DNA of 64,000 bases, from contig NW_003101667.1 of NCBI RefSeq assembly GCF_000003855.2, positions 97,012 to 161,011 of the forward strand. Direction: 5' to 3'. The notes under the pieces were generated by a model, which saw only the letters and a list, made by a program, of their open reading frames with translations, ran no database searches and was not told the origin of the DNA. Both the position numbers and the translations under genes were made by a program. The stretch comes from Blastomyces gilchristii SLH14081 (Eukaryota; Ascomycota; Eurotiomycetes; Onygenales; Ajellomycetaceae). This document shows positions 1 through 10,674 of this stretch, in pieces. Position 1 is the stretch's first letter. Each line of letters opens with the position of its first letter.

Positions 1-884
1 CATCACAATCATTCACAACTTTCTCAGAAGCATACACATCATCTGAGATCACTGCACATGATGAGAATTCAAGCATAGAATATATCAAGCCAGAAGATCT
101 GTCAGAGTCATTAAGCTTCAATAATAACTGAAAAAATGATGCTGCAATCAGCTGACTAAGTCAGATGCAATCATATTATCAGATTGAATATGAACTCACA
201 GACAGACAGTCAATGAAATTTCAACAAGTTCTAAGATCTGCTGTATTTCTACACAGAAAAGTGAAGTCATTATGAATGACTGATGAAAAGATGAATCTCA
301 TAGACTCAGAGTGATATTCATTCTCATGAACATGGAATAAGTTTTTCAAATGAATCTTACACAACTTTGAGAAAGTAAACATGTAAGACAAGTGTTATAA
401 ACACTTCACTGAGTGTAGATAAGTGAGTAATCTTACATCATACTTCACACACTTTAGCTTATACTATCTTATGTTGAATGAAGAGCTTTTAATATCTTTC
501 TATTTATAGATCTTTATTCATGATCTTACATCTGAGTTGAGAGTAGAATGAAAATGCTTAATCTCACAATCAGGCACAGTGAAAGAAGTATACAATATTC
601 TCATTATACAGAAATAAGCAAGTCAATTACAACAGAAAATACTGCAATTAAGTATATCTCAGTGAAGAATAAGTAATCAGACTTCTACAATACAAGTCAC
701 ACATCTGAATGCAATGAATCTAGATTTGAATGATATTGCTAAAGCACTGAATCTCTCAAAAAAGAGATTCTCTAAGTGAAAATCTTGATATTACAAGTAT
801 CAAGCTTGCTTCAACTGCAGACATCAAAATCATGATATAAAAGATTGCACACAGCATGCACAGTCAAGAGAGTCAAAAAACTAG
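1..884 (+). pseudogene. gag: Gypsy-A copy B gag (nucleocapsid end), degraded
   Basis: This is the C-terminal part of a retrotransposon Gag, which packages the element RNA in virus-like particles. A CCHC zinc knuckle is visible at 807-848: Cys-x2-Cys-x4-His-x4-Cys, reading CFNCRHQNHDIKDC. Upstream sequence aligns with the matching part of copy A (about 9700 downward, minus strand). In-frame TGA codons upstream replace Trp or Arg. The frame ends at TAG 882-884, directly after a slippery heptamer, so pol would be reached by a -1 frameshift. Compared with copies A and C, copy B lacks 9 bases between the knuckle and the slip site, which keeps the frame. Confidence 0.8.
875..884 (+). other. -1 ribosomal frameshift site at the Gypsy-A gag/pol junction (copy B)
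   Basis: The heptamer AAAAAAC at 875-881 sits in the gag frame as A-AAA-AAC, the canonical X-XXY-YYZ form, and is followed at once by TAG. Gag (zinc knuckle at 807-848) is in one frame. Protease and RT (DTEAS at 1121, CIDY at 1868) are in the -1 frame, so slippage here joins them. The same heptamer plus stop is on the minus strand in copy A (8815-8821) and copy C (63048-63054). I did not resolve a downstream pseudoknot. Confidence 0.72.
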
Positions 885-1924
885 CAGAATCAGTGAGCTC
901 AGAGACACTCACTGATATTCTATGAAAAGCCTCTAAAGTGAAAGAGATGTCTGTATTAGATGATTCACTGAATTCTGTGAATGCAGAGAGAAAGCAGACT
1001 TCTGACTGAGATGTGAATAAGAATGAAGCAGACACTCATCTCAATGTCTTGAGGCCTGAAATATTAATGTATAGAGGGTACTTGAGTAAGAATCAAGAGA
1101 TGACTGTAAAAGTGTTAGCAGACACAGAAGCTTCTATACAATATATTAGTGATTATATAATCTGAAGACTAAAAGCGGTCTGCTAAGTAGAGAATTCTTA
1201 ACACATAAGATTGTCTGATAACTGATATTTAGTATCACCTGTAAGAGTAAGAGTTCTCTTGCATCTTAAAGAATGATCTTGCTATATCTGAGCATGAGAG
1301 CTGCAGAACATGAAATATAACCTTATTCTCAGACTCAATTGATTTCAAAGGTTCAATCTGCAGATTCAATAGTGTATGTGTTATATATAATTAACTGATA
1401 AGAAGAAAACAGTTCATATGATTCTATCAACTGATATGAGAAGAACATTTCACATCTCTGATGTAGAAGAATTAAATCTGCTTACACATTAATAAGCAAA
1501 GAGAATAATTTGCAAGACCTCATCTGAAAGCATTCTGTATGTGATACAGAACTGAGAAGTGAAGAAAATCAAGATAAAGAATATACAGAAGAACAAGTGT
1601 ATGAAGAAACTTCTGAAGAAGTATGAGAAGGTCTTCTGAATAGATCTTTCATCAGAATTGCTGCTGAAATGAGGATTTGTACATGAGATCAACACAGTGG
1701 ATGCAAAATCAGTCAATCAAAATGTGTACTCTCTGTCACAAACACATCTTGAAGAACAGAAGCATCAGATCACAGACCTTCTAGAATATGATCTTATATA
1801 ACCCTCATCAAGCGTGTAAGGCTTCCCAGTTCTATTTGTGAAAAAGGCAGATGAGAAGTGATGAATATGTATTGATTATCAAGCACTCAACAAGCTTATA
1901 ATTAAGAATGAATATTCACTGCCA
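882..1924 (+). pseudogene. pol: Gypsy-A copy B pol, first part: protease and start of RT
   Basis: This is the N-terminal part of the pol polyprotein. The aspartic protease active site is at about 1121-1135 and reads DTEAS; family consensus is DTGAS, so the Gly appears changed by G-to-A. RT fingers follow: a proline/serine stretch near 1800, then FVKKADEK and a CIDYQALNKL motif at 1868-1897. Many TGA codons stand for Trp, and some for Arg (a CGA-derived TGA just before the CIDY motif). The frame stops at 1924, where copy A inserted. The RT resumes at 10675. Confidence 0.85.
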
Positions 1925-2091
1925 TGTCATTCAAAGGTTGCTTGAGCCAGCGTACGATTACAGGCATACGCCGGCTTCTTATATACTGTACACTAAATTA
2001 ATTGGTGGCTGCTATGGCCTCTTTACATTTGTAAGCAAGTTCAGAAGCAGTCACATTATTATCTGGTGATTGTATGTTCTTTCAAACCACA
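1925..2091 (-). repeat. 3' LTR of Gypsy-A copy A
   Basis: This 167-bp LTR matches the one at 10504-10670 with differences that are nearly all C/T or G/A, most at CpG or CC/GG. It contains a TATATAC box-like stretch and several CpG-rich palindromic words. The flanking 2092-2105, read on the minus strand, gives a purine-rich tract (GATGAGGGAGGA) fitting the polypurine primer for plus-strand synthesis, which supports minus coding sense. Confidence 0.92.
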
Positions 2092-2613
2092 TCCTCCCTC
2101 ATCAGATTCAGTCACACTCACATGATCATGTTATACACCCTAGCTTCATGCAGATTAGCTCGCCACTAGTGTTTCACAATCATGTGACCTATTTCTGATT
2201 CAACTAGTGTTCTGTGTATGCTCTCATAAAGAAACTTTCACTATATTACACTTCTCATTCACTAACTTTTCTCATTCTTTAACCATCTTCTCTATCATTA
2301 TCATCATCATATGTCACTATCTTATTCAAGATTTCTACCCCTCTCTCTGTTCAACACTATCTGTTCATCTATCACATTGTACGCATTTCTGGCAATGACT
2401 TTCTGTTCCCACAACAAGCATCATCATAGTACTCATATCAGACAGTTCATTAGTAGTAAGTATAACATGTTGTGAAATATGACTCGGACTTGTTTATCTT
2501 CTAATAATTGCCAGAACATACTATCATGAATGACACATCTTCTTCATCTTCTTATATATCTCTGACTCTCTTTTCTTCAGCAGCATCTGATCATGTTTTT
2601 CTAATCATTTTAT
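2092..2613 (+). promoter_or_regulatory. Leader region of the antisense gene, copy A
   Basis: This stretch lies between the LTR and the antisense start codon. It is pyrimidine-rich with TCATTATCATCATCAT runs near 2290-2312. Matching stretches are at 56776-57304 (copy C) and 28239-28774 (copy B, minus). A sub-stretch near 28684-28712 in copy B keeps several CpGs (GCGCGCTAATCCGC), so it may be close to the unmutated sequence. It would hold the promoter and 5' leader of the antisense transcript, but I cannot point to a defined promoter motif. Short ORFs here look like chance. Confidence 0.4.
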
Positions 2614-4100
2614 ATGACTGCAGATACTGATATTTTTGTTTTAATTCATGTAGAATCTTCACATGTTGACAGATCTGTATTCATTGATGATTGTAATCTC
2701 AATATTGAATTGTTAGTCAAGAAATTGAAGAATGTGATAATGAAGAAATTGTCTGTGCTATGTGTGACTGAGTCTTCTGTGTCTCTCTCTGCCCTCTCTG
2801 TTTCTTTCTCTGTCACTCTCTCTCAATCTTCTACACCTGTCCCTGTGTCTGGTTCTCCCGCTCCTGCTATCTCTGTTTCTGTAACCTCTACTCCTGCTAC
2901 TTCTGCTTCTGTCACTGCCTTTGTTACTAGCTCTCTCTGTTTCAAGAAGATGTTGCATAGACTCAGTGAATCACATTTCTCAGTGTGTACACTCTCACTC
3001 TTCTTACTGACCTCTAGAATGATTTATTGCATGAAGACAGTATACAACACAACTATCTGAAGCTCAGTCACAGACACTGATTATTACATTCATTTTAAAT
3101 ATTTATGATGAGACAATTGTTCATTCATATCAGAGAATCACTCTCTCTCTTAACAGTGTTAAGATTATAAGTCTTTTTCTTTTTCATCTTTTCTTTCTAA
3201 TACTGATTTTCCTGTTCTTAGAAGAAATTATTATGAGTTTTATTATATATAAAGTCATGATGTTCATAGACATCAAGAAACTTTTTATAACTGTAAAGTT
3301 CAACATTACAGAGATATTCACTCTGATGAATTTCTTCAGAATGATAGATCTGTATCAGTCTATTCTCTGATATCTGTTATCTGACTTTGTGATGCAGACA
3401 AAAGATATTCATGTTTTCAGAAATGAGAATGCAGATGTTGTACTCTTTTACACTTATAGATGTGAGACTTATATATCTTGTCTGAGATATTATTATGAGA
3501 ATAAGCTGTTTGCACACTGTGTTCTACTTTCTGTATTCTCTTATGTCTCTCTCTCTCTTTCTGAGAAGTCTTGTGTGTGTTGTAATTACACATACAATTC
3601 TAAGATCAGTGAGTGTTTATTTGATAATTATTATCTCTGCTTTTGTGATTTTCATATACTAACAATAGTTCTTAGTTACTCCAGTGCCAGAGGCCATTTT
3701 AATTGAAGATAATAACACTGTCAAGACTATCTTCTCTCACTCTCAAGCTTCTTCTATCACTTTCTCTTCCTTTTCTGCAGAGAAGGTTGTGTGCATATCA
3801 GATTATAAGTGTTTGACTCTGAGTAGCTCTCACTGTTATTCATCTAGTTCTATGTCTTCTTCTTCTTTCATTTCTTCTGTCTTCATCTTCTCTACTCTGA
3901 CTTCTGATTCTGTGAGTTCTGTGCTCTTCTTCAATTTTTCTACATATATGTGTATACATTTCTATATTGACATTCCAGCCAATCTTGTGATAAATACCAT
4001 TAATGTTGTACACAGAGTGATAGAGGAATCAGAGACATGCACAGTGTTGTTACAAGAGCAGCTTACAGCTCTCAAATTTCTTACAGATCTCAAGTTTTGA
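2614..4100 (+). pseudogene. Antisense gene of Gypsy-A, copy A (three exons, Cys-cluster protein)
   Basis: This gene is encoded opposite to gag-pol, convergent with integrase. Exon 1 (2614-3166) starts MTADTDIFVL and holds a Ser/Thr/Pro/Ala-rich stretch around residues 55-110. Intron 1 is 3167-3221 (55 nt): donor GTAAGT in copies B and C but mutated to ATAAGT here, branch CTAAC-like, acceptor TTCTTAG. Exon 2 (3222 to about 3614) carries a Cys cluster (C-x-x-C ... CVCCN...). A likely second intron ends at 3675. Exon 3 ends ALKFLTDLKF and TGA 4098-4100. The spliced frame stays in phase and would be about 456 residues. Breaks are TGA for Trp and CAA-derived TAA. The Cys cluster suggests zinc binding (inference). 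I do not recognise a named family with certainty. Confidence 0.6.
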
Positions 4101-6360
4101 GATTTTCTTTGTTTTTAGCATTTTTCAGGTGATGTGGTGTTGAAAATAGATTAAACATGTAATGTATGAAAATGAATGAGATGTATGATAATATTTGTCT
4201 TTTGCAGCTGATTCTTATGATTGACAATCAATTCATTATCTCTTGAGTCATCTTCTTTTCTTTTCTTACACTTTTCCTTTGTCTGCTAGTCACTACGCTT
4301 ACACGATCTCTATATAATACAGCATTCAGTGACTAGGTTCAGCAGCTTTCATCTTTTGTGATTCTGCCTCATGCATTATACTGTCTCTCTTTGCCTGCTC
4401 AGACCACTACAGCAAATGACTCATTGAAACTAATCTCACCCGACCTCTGAGTGTTCTCAGAAGTTGAGATGACTTGATCTCATGTATTCGCAGATGTTTC
4501 AGATGATTCATTCTCTGTTATCTCTGTGATTGAACGGATATAAACAGTTGAATTCAACTCTGAATTTCTTTTTCTTCTGCAATCTGACTTATATACATGT
4601 CTGTCACTCTGAGACTGCTCTTTGTCATGTTGCACCTGCTGTCTGCAGCATGTTATCATACAATCAGCTACAGTCTTATCACTTATTGAAGTGTGGCATT
4701 TGCCTGATTTCTTCATTTCTTCTCATTCTTTCCTTGTAATTGTGAAAAGATCAGAATAAGTGAGATCATCTGGTTCATAAGTGTCTATGATTTCTCTTAC
4801 TTTATGAGATTTTTCAATTATAAGTTTCTTCTTTTTCAATGCTGATGATAGTGCTGTGAATGATCATAATTCACTCAAGTCTTGCATCTTCATCTTTATA
4901 AGATGTGAATCATTTATCAAGTTGTATAAGATTCATCCCTCTGGTTCCTTCAATGCATAAGTTCTCAGAGAATGTGATTTGAGTATTTTATAGAGCTCAA
5001 ATCACCTAGATTGGAACTTCTCAGAACCCTCATTATGTATGAGAACTCACATTCTTATCTTGAGACTTGATTTCTTGACTAGTGAGTCTCATATTCTTTT
5101 CAATTGAATTGCTCAGTTCAGGAGTAACTCATTAGCTTTTGCGCGTGTGTGACTGATCTCTTTCAATCTTGATTCTGTGTTCATGACTGTTGCATTCACA
5201 ACTGCTGTTCCCTTTCTCACCTCTTCCGAAACATTCTTCAGAATGCGCGGATGCAATTCATACAACAGGTAGAATGATGAACACTTAGAGACTGCATGCT
5301 GCCGAATTCGCGTGGCTAATAGTGCCTGATCAAGATATTCATTTCATAATCTTGTCAGCTTGCTCACTAGATATTTTGTCAGCATGTTACTCAAGATTTC
5401 ATTCAAGTGTTTCATCTTCCTGTTCATCTGCAGATGATATGATGTTGTTCTATGATGTCTTGTCTGTAACTGGCTCATGAAATGCCTCACTGCTCCTTCT
5501 ATGAGATTTGCACTGTTATCAGTTAGAATCTCATATGACATTTCATAGTTGACATAGATCTCATCATGTAGAAACTTTATCATCACTTCCCCTGTCATCT
5601 CTGAAACTGCTTTTACAACTGATCAGTCAGTAGTGTAATCAATAGCAGTGATTATTCATCAATTTTCATTTGATATTCATAGCAATATGTCTATAAGATT
5701 CATCTCTCATTATTTAAACAGTTGTATTGTACACTTCATCTGATATTATACTTTCTCATATTCTAATCCTTTCTTAGATTCTTTCACAACCTGATAATTC
5801 AGGCACTCATGAGTATACATCTGAATGTTCTCAGCCATGCTTGGTCAGTACACTCTTAGTTTGAGTATACTCATGAGTTCAGAGCTTTCTAAGTGACTGA
5901 ATTCCTTGTGCATGTGAGCTATTAAGTCATGTCTAAATAAATGTTCTAGATAGAGAGCTTTTACATATTCTAGATTGTGATAAAGCATAATATTGTTTTT
6001 CAATTTTCTCAGCTTGAAGTTTGAAAGCATCTCTTCTACTACTTTTGTAAGATGCTTATCATCTGATATCTTGTCATTCTTCAAGTGAGAGATCATTGTG
6101 TTCACTCATTCTGATTCCTTGCATTCTCTCAGTATATTTAATACAAACTTCTCTTGTGTCTGATTCACAGAACTCTTATTCATGAAATTGAGTCTGTGAC
6201 TGATTGCATCAGATATTACAGTGTCTGACTTCTTTCAGTATTTGATATTAAGATTATATGCTTGAAACTCTGAGATTCAATGTGCTAAGTGTTTGAAAGA
6301 TTTTATTATTAATTATAGATAGATAAGGCTTTCATGATTCATGATCACTGTTGTTGTATA

Positions 6361-6866
6361 TAGACTGACCGTGTGACCGTGTCTGGGACCAGGACCAGAT
6401 TTTTTGATAGTTTCATTACCAATTCGACTGATCTCATTACACGGTTTTAACATTAGATAGTAGTCCCATACTGTCTCAGTGGGACTTACTGTCTACACTT
6501 GTCACATTTTCCAAATGAGACCATGATTTCCACTTCTCAATTTAAATTATTTTTATTGCTTTAAATGACTTTAAATCTCATTTGAGCATTACCAAAAAGC
6601 GTTACTTTTTAAAAAATTAAAAATAGTCTAAAAAAAACCTTAAAATGTCTAAAAATAGTAACTTTATGCCAAGAATGGGACTAAATGGGACCAAATGGGA
6701 CCACTTTCTTATTTTTTTCAAGTCATGGTTTTATTTTAAGATCTGATATATAGTCACTTTGCATGTTTTTTTGATAGCCAGTCCCAGCGGGATTCACGCC
6801 AAGAAATGTATGGGACCAGACCAAATGAAACCAAACGTGAAATTCATGGTCCCAGCGGCCAGTCTA
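6361..6866 (+). mobile_element. hAT-type MITE-1, 506 bp, with perfect 8-bp target duplication
   Basis: This non-autonomous element begins TAGACTGACCGTGTGACC and ends CGGCCAGTCTA, so its termini are imperfect inverted repeats (TAGACTG-CCG...GGGACC). It is flanked on both sides by GTTGTATA (6353-6360 and 6867-6874); an 8-bp duplication is diagnostic of the hAT superfamily. The empty site is seen in copy B near 11570-11590. Subterminal GGGACC/GGGACT words recur (6385, 6677-6704, 6811), as expected for transposase-binding repeats. It has no coding capacity. It shares both ends with hAT-1 (43316-54803), the likely source of transposase. Confidence 0.95.
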
Positions 6867-8811
6867 GTTGTATACCTGTTGTCAATATATCTATCTCACA
6901 ACATCAGCACATGCTTGATTGCTAGCAATTCCTTTTCATACACTGAGTAATTGAGCTCAGCATGTGATAGTTTTCTATCATCATACATCATCAGGTGCAG
7001 CTTGTTATTCTTACTCATCTGTAGAAGAGTGTCTCTGATAGCTCATTCAGATGCATTCATCTCAATGTAGAAAGATTTATCATGATCTGGTTAAATAAGC
7101 ACTGAGAATATTGTTACACATTCTCTCAGTGTGAGAAAAGCCTCTTCACACACAGTATTTCAGATAATTGAATAAAACTTCTTCTTTTGCAGATTTGCAT
7201 CTGGTTCTCTTAAGAGATCTGAGAGTGATGCAGATATTTGTGTGAAATCCTTGATGAATCTGTGATAATAAGAGACCAACTTAAGAAACTATTATATATG
7301 ATGTACATTTCTCAGCTGCAGTTAATTCACTATGATATTCAATTTCTCTGAGATGAGATGTATACAGTCATCACTCACTACATATTCTATAAACTTCAAC
7401 TCTTCTGTTTCAAACACACACTTTGTTGATTTGATGTAGAGCTTATACTCTGTCAGAGTTATAAGCACTTTATCAAGATGCTTCAGGTATTCAATGTATG
7501 AGTTTGAGAAGACTAGAATATCATCAAGATATATGAGGCATGAGATTTCATTCTGTTTATAAAGAATTGTATTCATCATTGTTTAGAAGATGACAGATGT
7601 ATTTATCAGACTGAATAGCATTATCAGGAATTTGAACTTTTCTCATTGCATATTAAACACAGTTCACAGAACTGATAGTTCATCTACACAGATCTGCCAG
7701 TATTCTGAGAGAAGATTGATCTTTGATAGATATCAGATGTTTTCAACTGTATTCAACTGTTGTTGAATTCATGACAGTGAATATTTATTCATGATTGTAA
7801 GCTTGTTAAGTGCTCAATAATCAATACACATTCATCACTTCTCACCTGCCTTTTTCATGAATAGAACTGGAAAGCCTCACACACTTGATGAGAGTTATAT
7901 AAGACCATATTTTAGAAGATCTGTGATCTGACACTTCTGTTCTTCAAGATATTTTTGTGATAGAGAGTATGCATTCTGATTGACTGGTTTCATGTCCTCT
8001 GTATCAATCTCATGTACAAATCCTTGTTCTGGTAGCAATTTCAGTGAAAGAACTGTTCAGAAGATCTTTTCATACTTCTTCAGAAGCTTCTTCATATGCT
8101 TATCCTCTCATATATTCTTTATCTTGGTTTTCTCCACTTTCAGATTCTGTATGACATACAGAATGCTTTCAGATGAGATCTTACAAATCATTCTCTTTAC
8201 TTATTAATATATAAGCAGATTTAATTCTTCTATATCAGAGATGTGAAATGTTCTTCTCATATCAGTTGATAGAATTGTATGAACTGTTTTCTTCCTATCA
8301 GTCAATCACATATAACATGTACATCATTGAATCTGTGAATTGAACCTTTGAAATCATTTGAGTCTGAGAATAAGGTTATATTTCACATTCTGCAGCTCTC
8401 ACACTCAAATGTAGCAAGATCATTCTTCAAAGTGTAAGAGAACTCTTACTCTTACAGATAATATCAAATATTAATTATCAGATAATCTTATATATCAGAG
8501 ATTCTTCACTCAGTGAACCTCTTTCAGTCTTCAGATTATATAATCATCAATATATTATGTAGAAGCTTCTGTATTCACTAACACTTTTGCAGCCATCTCT
8601 CAATTCTTACTCAAGTGCCTCTTATACATTAACATTTCAGGTCTTAAGGTATTGAGATGAGCATTCACTTCATTCTCACTCACATCTCATTTAAAAGCCT
8701 GCTTTCTCTTAATATTTACAGGATTCAGAGGATCATCTAATGCAGGCATCTCTTTCATCTTGAAGGCTTTTCATAGAATATCAGCAAGTGTCTCTGAGCT
8801 CACTGATTCTG

Positions 8812-8821
8812 CTAGTTTTTT
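8812..8821 (-). other. -1 frameshift site, Gypsy-A copy A
   Basis: On the minus strand AAAAAAC (8821-8815) is followed immediately by TAG (8814-8812), identical to copies B and C. It joins gag to pol in the -1 frame. Confidence 0.7.
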
Positions 8822-10050
8822 GACTCTCTTACTTCTCTTGACTGCACACACTGTGTGCAATCTTTTACATCATGATTTTGACATTTACAGTTAAAGCAAG
8901 CTCAATGCTCACAACATCAAGATTTTCACTCAGAGAATTTCTTTTTCAGAGAATTCAGTGCTTTAGTGATAGCATTTAAATCTAGATTCATCATATCTAG
9001 ATGTGTGACTTGTATCATAGAAGTCTGATTATCTGTTCTCTGTTAAGATATACTCAATTGCAGTATTTTCTGTCACAGTTGACTCACTTGTTTCTGTACA
9101 ATGAGAATGTTATATACTTTCTTCACTGTGCCTGGCTGTGAGGTTAAGCATTTTCATTCCACTCTTAACTCAGATATAAGACTATGAATGAAGATCTGTA
9201 AATAGAAAGATATTGAAAGCTCTTCATTCAATACAAGATAGTGTAAACTGAAGTGTGTGAAGTGTGATGTAAGATCACTCACTTATCTACACTCAGTGAA
9301 GTGTTTATAATACTTGTCTCACATGTTCACTTTCTCAAAGTTGTGTAAGATTCATTTGAAAAACTCATTTCATGTTCATGAGAATGAATATCACTCTGAG
9401 TCTGTGAGATTCATCTTTTCATCAGTCATTTATAATGACTTTGCTTTTTCATGTAGAAATGCAGCAGATCTTAAGACTTGTTGAAATTTCATTGACTGTC
9501 TGTCTGTAAGTTCATGTTCAATCTGATAATATAATCATATCTGACTTAGCCAGCTAATTACAGCATCATTTCTTCAGTCACTATTGAAGCTTGATGACTC
9601 TGACAGATCTCTTAGCTTGATATATTTCATACTTGAATTCTCATTCTGCACAGCAGTCTCTGATGATATGTACACTTCTGAAGAGATTGTGAACAATCAT
9701 GATAAGATCTCCAGGTTCAGTGTAGTTGTCTATCTATATAAATGTTCAATCTTTCACTGCAGATCTAAGACCTGATTTTCTCTATTCTTATTGATAATGA
9801 TGATTGTGTCAGTGAAGCTCTTTACCATGAATGCTTGATCTGCAGTGAATGTCAATTGTTATTTAACTTCTGTCTCAGCCTGCCACTGCATACACAAGAC
9901 CTCAATTTCATTTAGAATTCTTGTACATGTACAGAGCTTCAATTTCAGTTTGACAGTCTCAGTCACTTTTCTTACTGCTTTGAGTAAACCCTCTGAGAGA
10001 TTCTGCATATCTTTCAGTTCAGATAGCAGAGAAGAGTGTTATTCATATTA
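8812..10050 (-). pseudogene. gag: Gypsy-A copy A gag, degraded
   Basis: The minus-strand Gag region, co-linear with 1-884 of copy B, ends at the stop directly after the slip heptamer (8815-8821). The CCHC knuckle lies near 8850-8900. The upstream start is not fixed: the first credible Met is somewhere near 10050, because the coding sense is full of TGA codons. The role by family is particle assembly and RNA packaging. Confidence 0.65.
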
Positions 10051-10103
10051 GCTAGAATAGATATTCATTTCAGTGATTTCTTGTTGATTGTGTAATGTCT
10101 ATT

Positions 10104-10159
10104 ATTATATCACTATATCATTATATCACTATATCATTATATTACTATATCATTATATG
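10104..10159. repeat. 8-bp tandem repeat in the Gypsy-A 5' leader
   Basis: About six to seven units of a TCAYTATA-type 8-mer run in tandem (TATCATTATATCACTATATC and similar). It lies between the gag start and the primer site in copy A. Copies B and C do not show this part because the window ends first. Confidence 0.7.
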
Positions 10160-10490
10160 ATTTCTGTTATCATTATACAACTTCAATGATGATCACTTCT
10201 TCTTTTTATTCTTCTTTTAGATAGAGAGTGAACTTCTTTGAATCTCATTCACTGCTCTCATTCTCTTTCTCACATCTCATCTGTTCACATATCATACATG
10301 GCATTCATCTGAGTGTGGAGTTTTGTCTTAACAAGCAAAGCAGCATCAATTGAATGCTCTTTCACTCACTGCTCTTCATACACTATCTTTTGAGATGTTT
10401 TAGAATCACACTGGCATGATAACTATAAATTGCTTTGTAGACAGAATTATCACATTCTGGAGAAGCCTGCGCTTCTCACCGGTTTTTTAG

Positions 10491-10501
10491 ACATGCTACC
10501 A
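10491..10501 (-). other. Primer binding site of Gypsy-A copy A
   Basis: Two bases inside the 5' LTR (minus sense), the sequence reads TGGTAGCATGT. It begins TGG, complementary to the CCA end of a tRNA, the usual start of an LTR element primer site. Which tRNA is used cannot be said. Confidence 0.55.
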
Positions 10502-10503
10502 GA

Positions 10504-10670
10504 TGTCATTCAAAGGTTGCTTAAGCCAGTGTATGATTACAGGTGTATGCCGGCTTCTTATATACTGTACACTAAATTAATTGATGGCCGCTATGACCCC
10601 TTTACATTTGTAAGCAAGTTCGGAAGCGGCTGCGTTATTATCCGGCGGTCGTACGTTCTTCCGAACCACA
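10504..10670 (-). repeat. 5' LTR of Gypsy-A copy A
   Basis: The 167-bp partner of 1925-2091. It keeps more CpGs at its inner end (GCGGC, CCGGCGGTCGTACG) than the left LTR, so the two LTRs were mutated independently. It is followed by GCCA, the target duplication, and then by resumed copy B RT sequence. Confidence 0.92.
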
Positions 10671-10674
10671 GCCA

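Larger units (their letters stand above)
4330..8821 (-). pseudogene. pol: Gypsy-A copy A pol (protease, RT, RNase H, integrase), degraded and split by MITE-1
   Basis: Read on the minus strand: the -1 slip site (8815-8821), protease, then RT with the active-site motif CLIYLDDILVF (about 7508-7540, Asp-Asp preserved here). RNase H lies near 6870-7100 and is interrupted by MITE-1 at 6361-6866. Next is the integrase zinc region (5845-6105, HMHKEFSHL), then the DDE core (5344-5640, ILTDNSANL and a NRKMKHLNEIL helix), and a basic C-terminal region to about 4330 with a Glu/Lys-rich tail. In-frame TGA codons replace Trp throughout. It cannot be translated as it stands. The pol 3' end converges on the antisense gene. 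Confidence 0.85.
1925..10670 (-). mobile_element. Gypsy-A copy A, full-length Ty3/gypsy retrotransposon with an antisense gene
   Basis: The element is bounded by two 167-bp LTRs (1925-2091 and 10504-10670) that start TGTCATTCAAAGG and end AACCACA, and by a 4-bp target duplication GCCA (1921-1924 and 10671-10674). The coding sense is minus: primer site next to the right LTR, purine tract next to the left LTR, and gag, protease, RT, RNase H and integrase running right to left. A second gene lies on the plus strand between integrase and the left LTR. Without the 506-bp MITE at 6361-6866 and its duplication, it is about 8.2 kb. It inserted within the RT domain of copy B, in opposite orientation. 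Confidence 0.93.

Noticed and set aside
2758..2958. Arg/Ser-rich minus-strand ORF (and the like one at 57450-57650)
   Set aside because: It is the complement of the Ser/Thr/Pro/Ala-rich exon of the antisense gene. Intron signals support the plus strand there, and the Arg-rich frame is not open in copy B.
6759..6950. 63-codon ORF in MITE-1
   Set aside because: It runs from the MITE terminus into the Gypsy-A antisense strand; no domain and no conservation of purpose.
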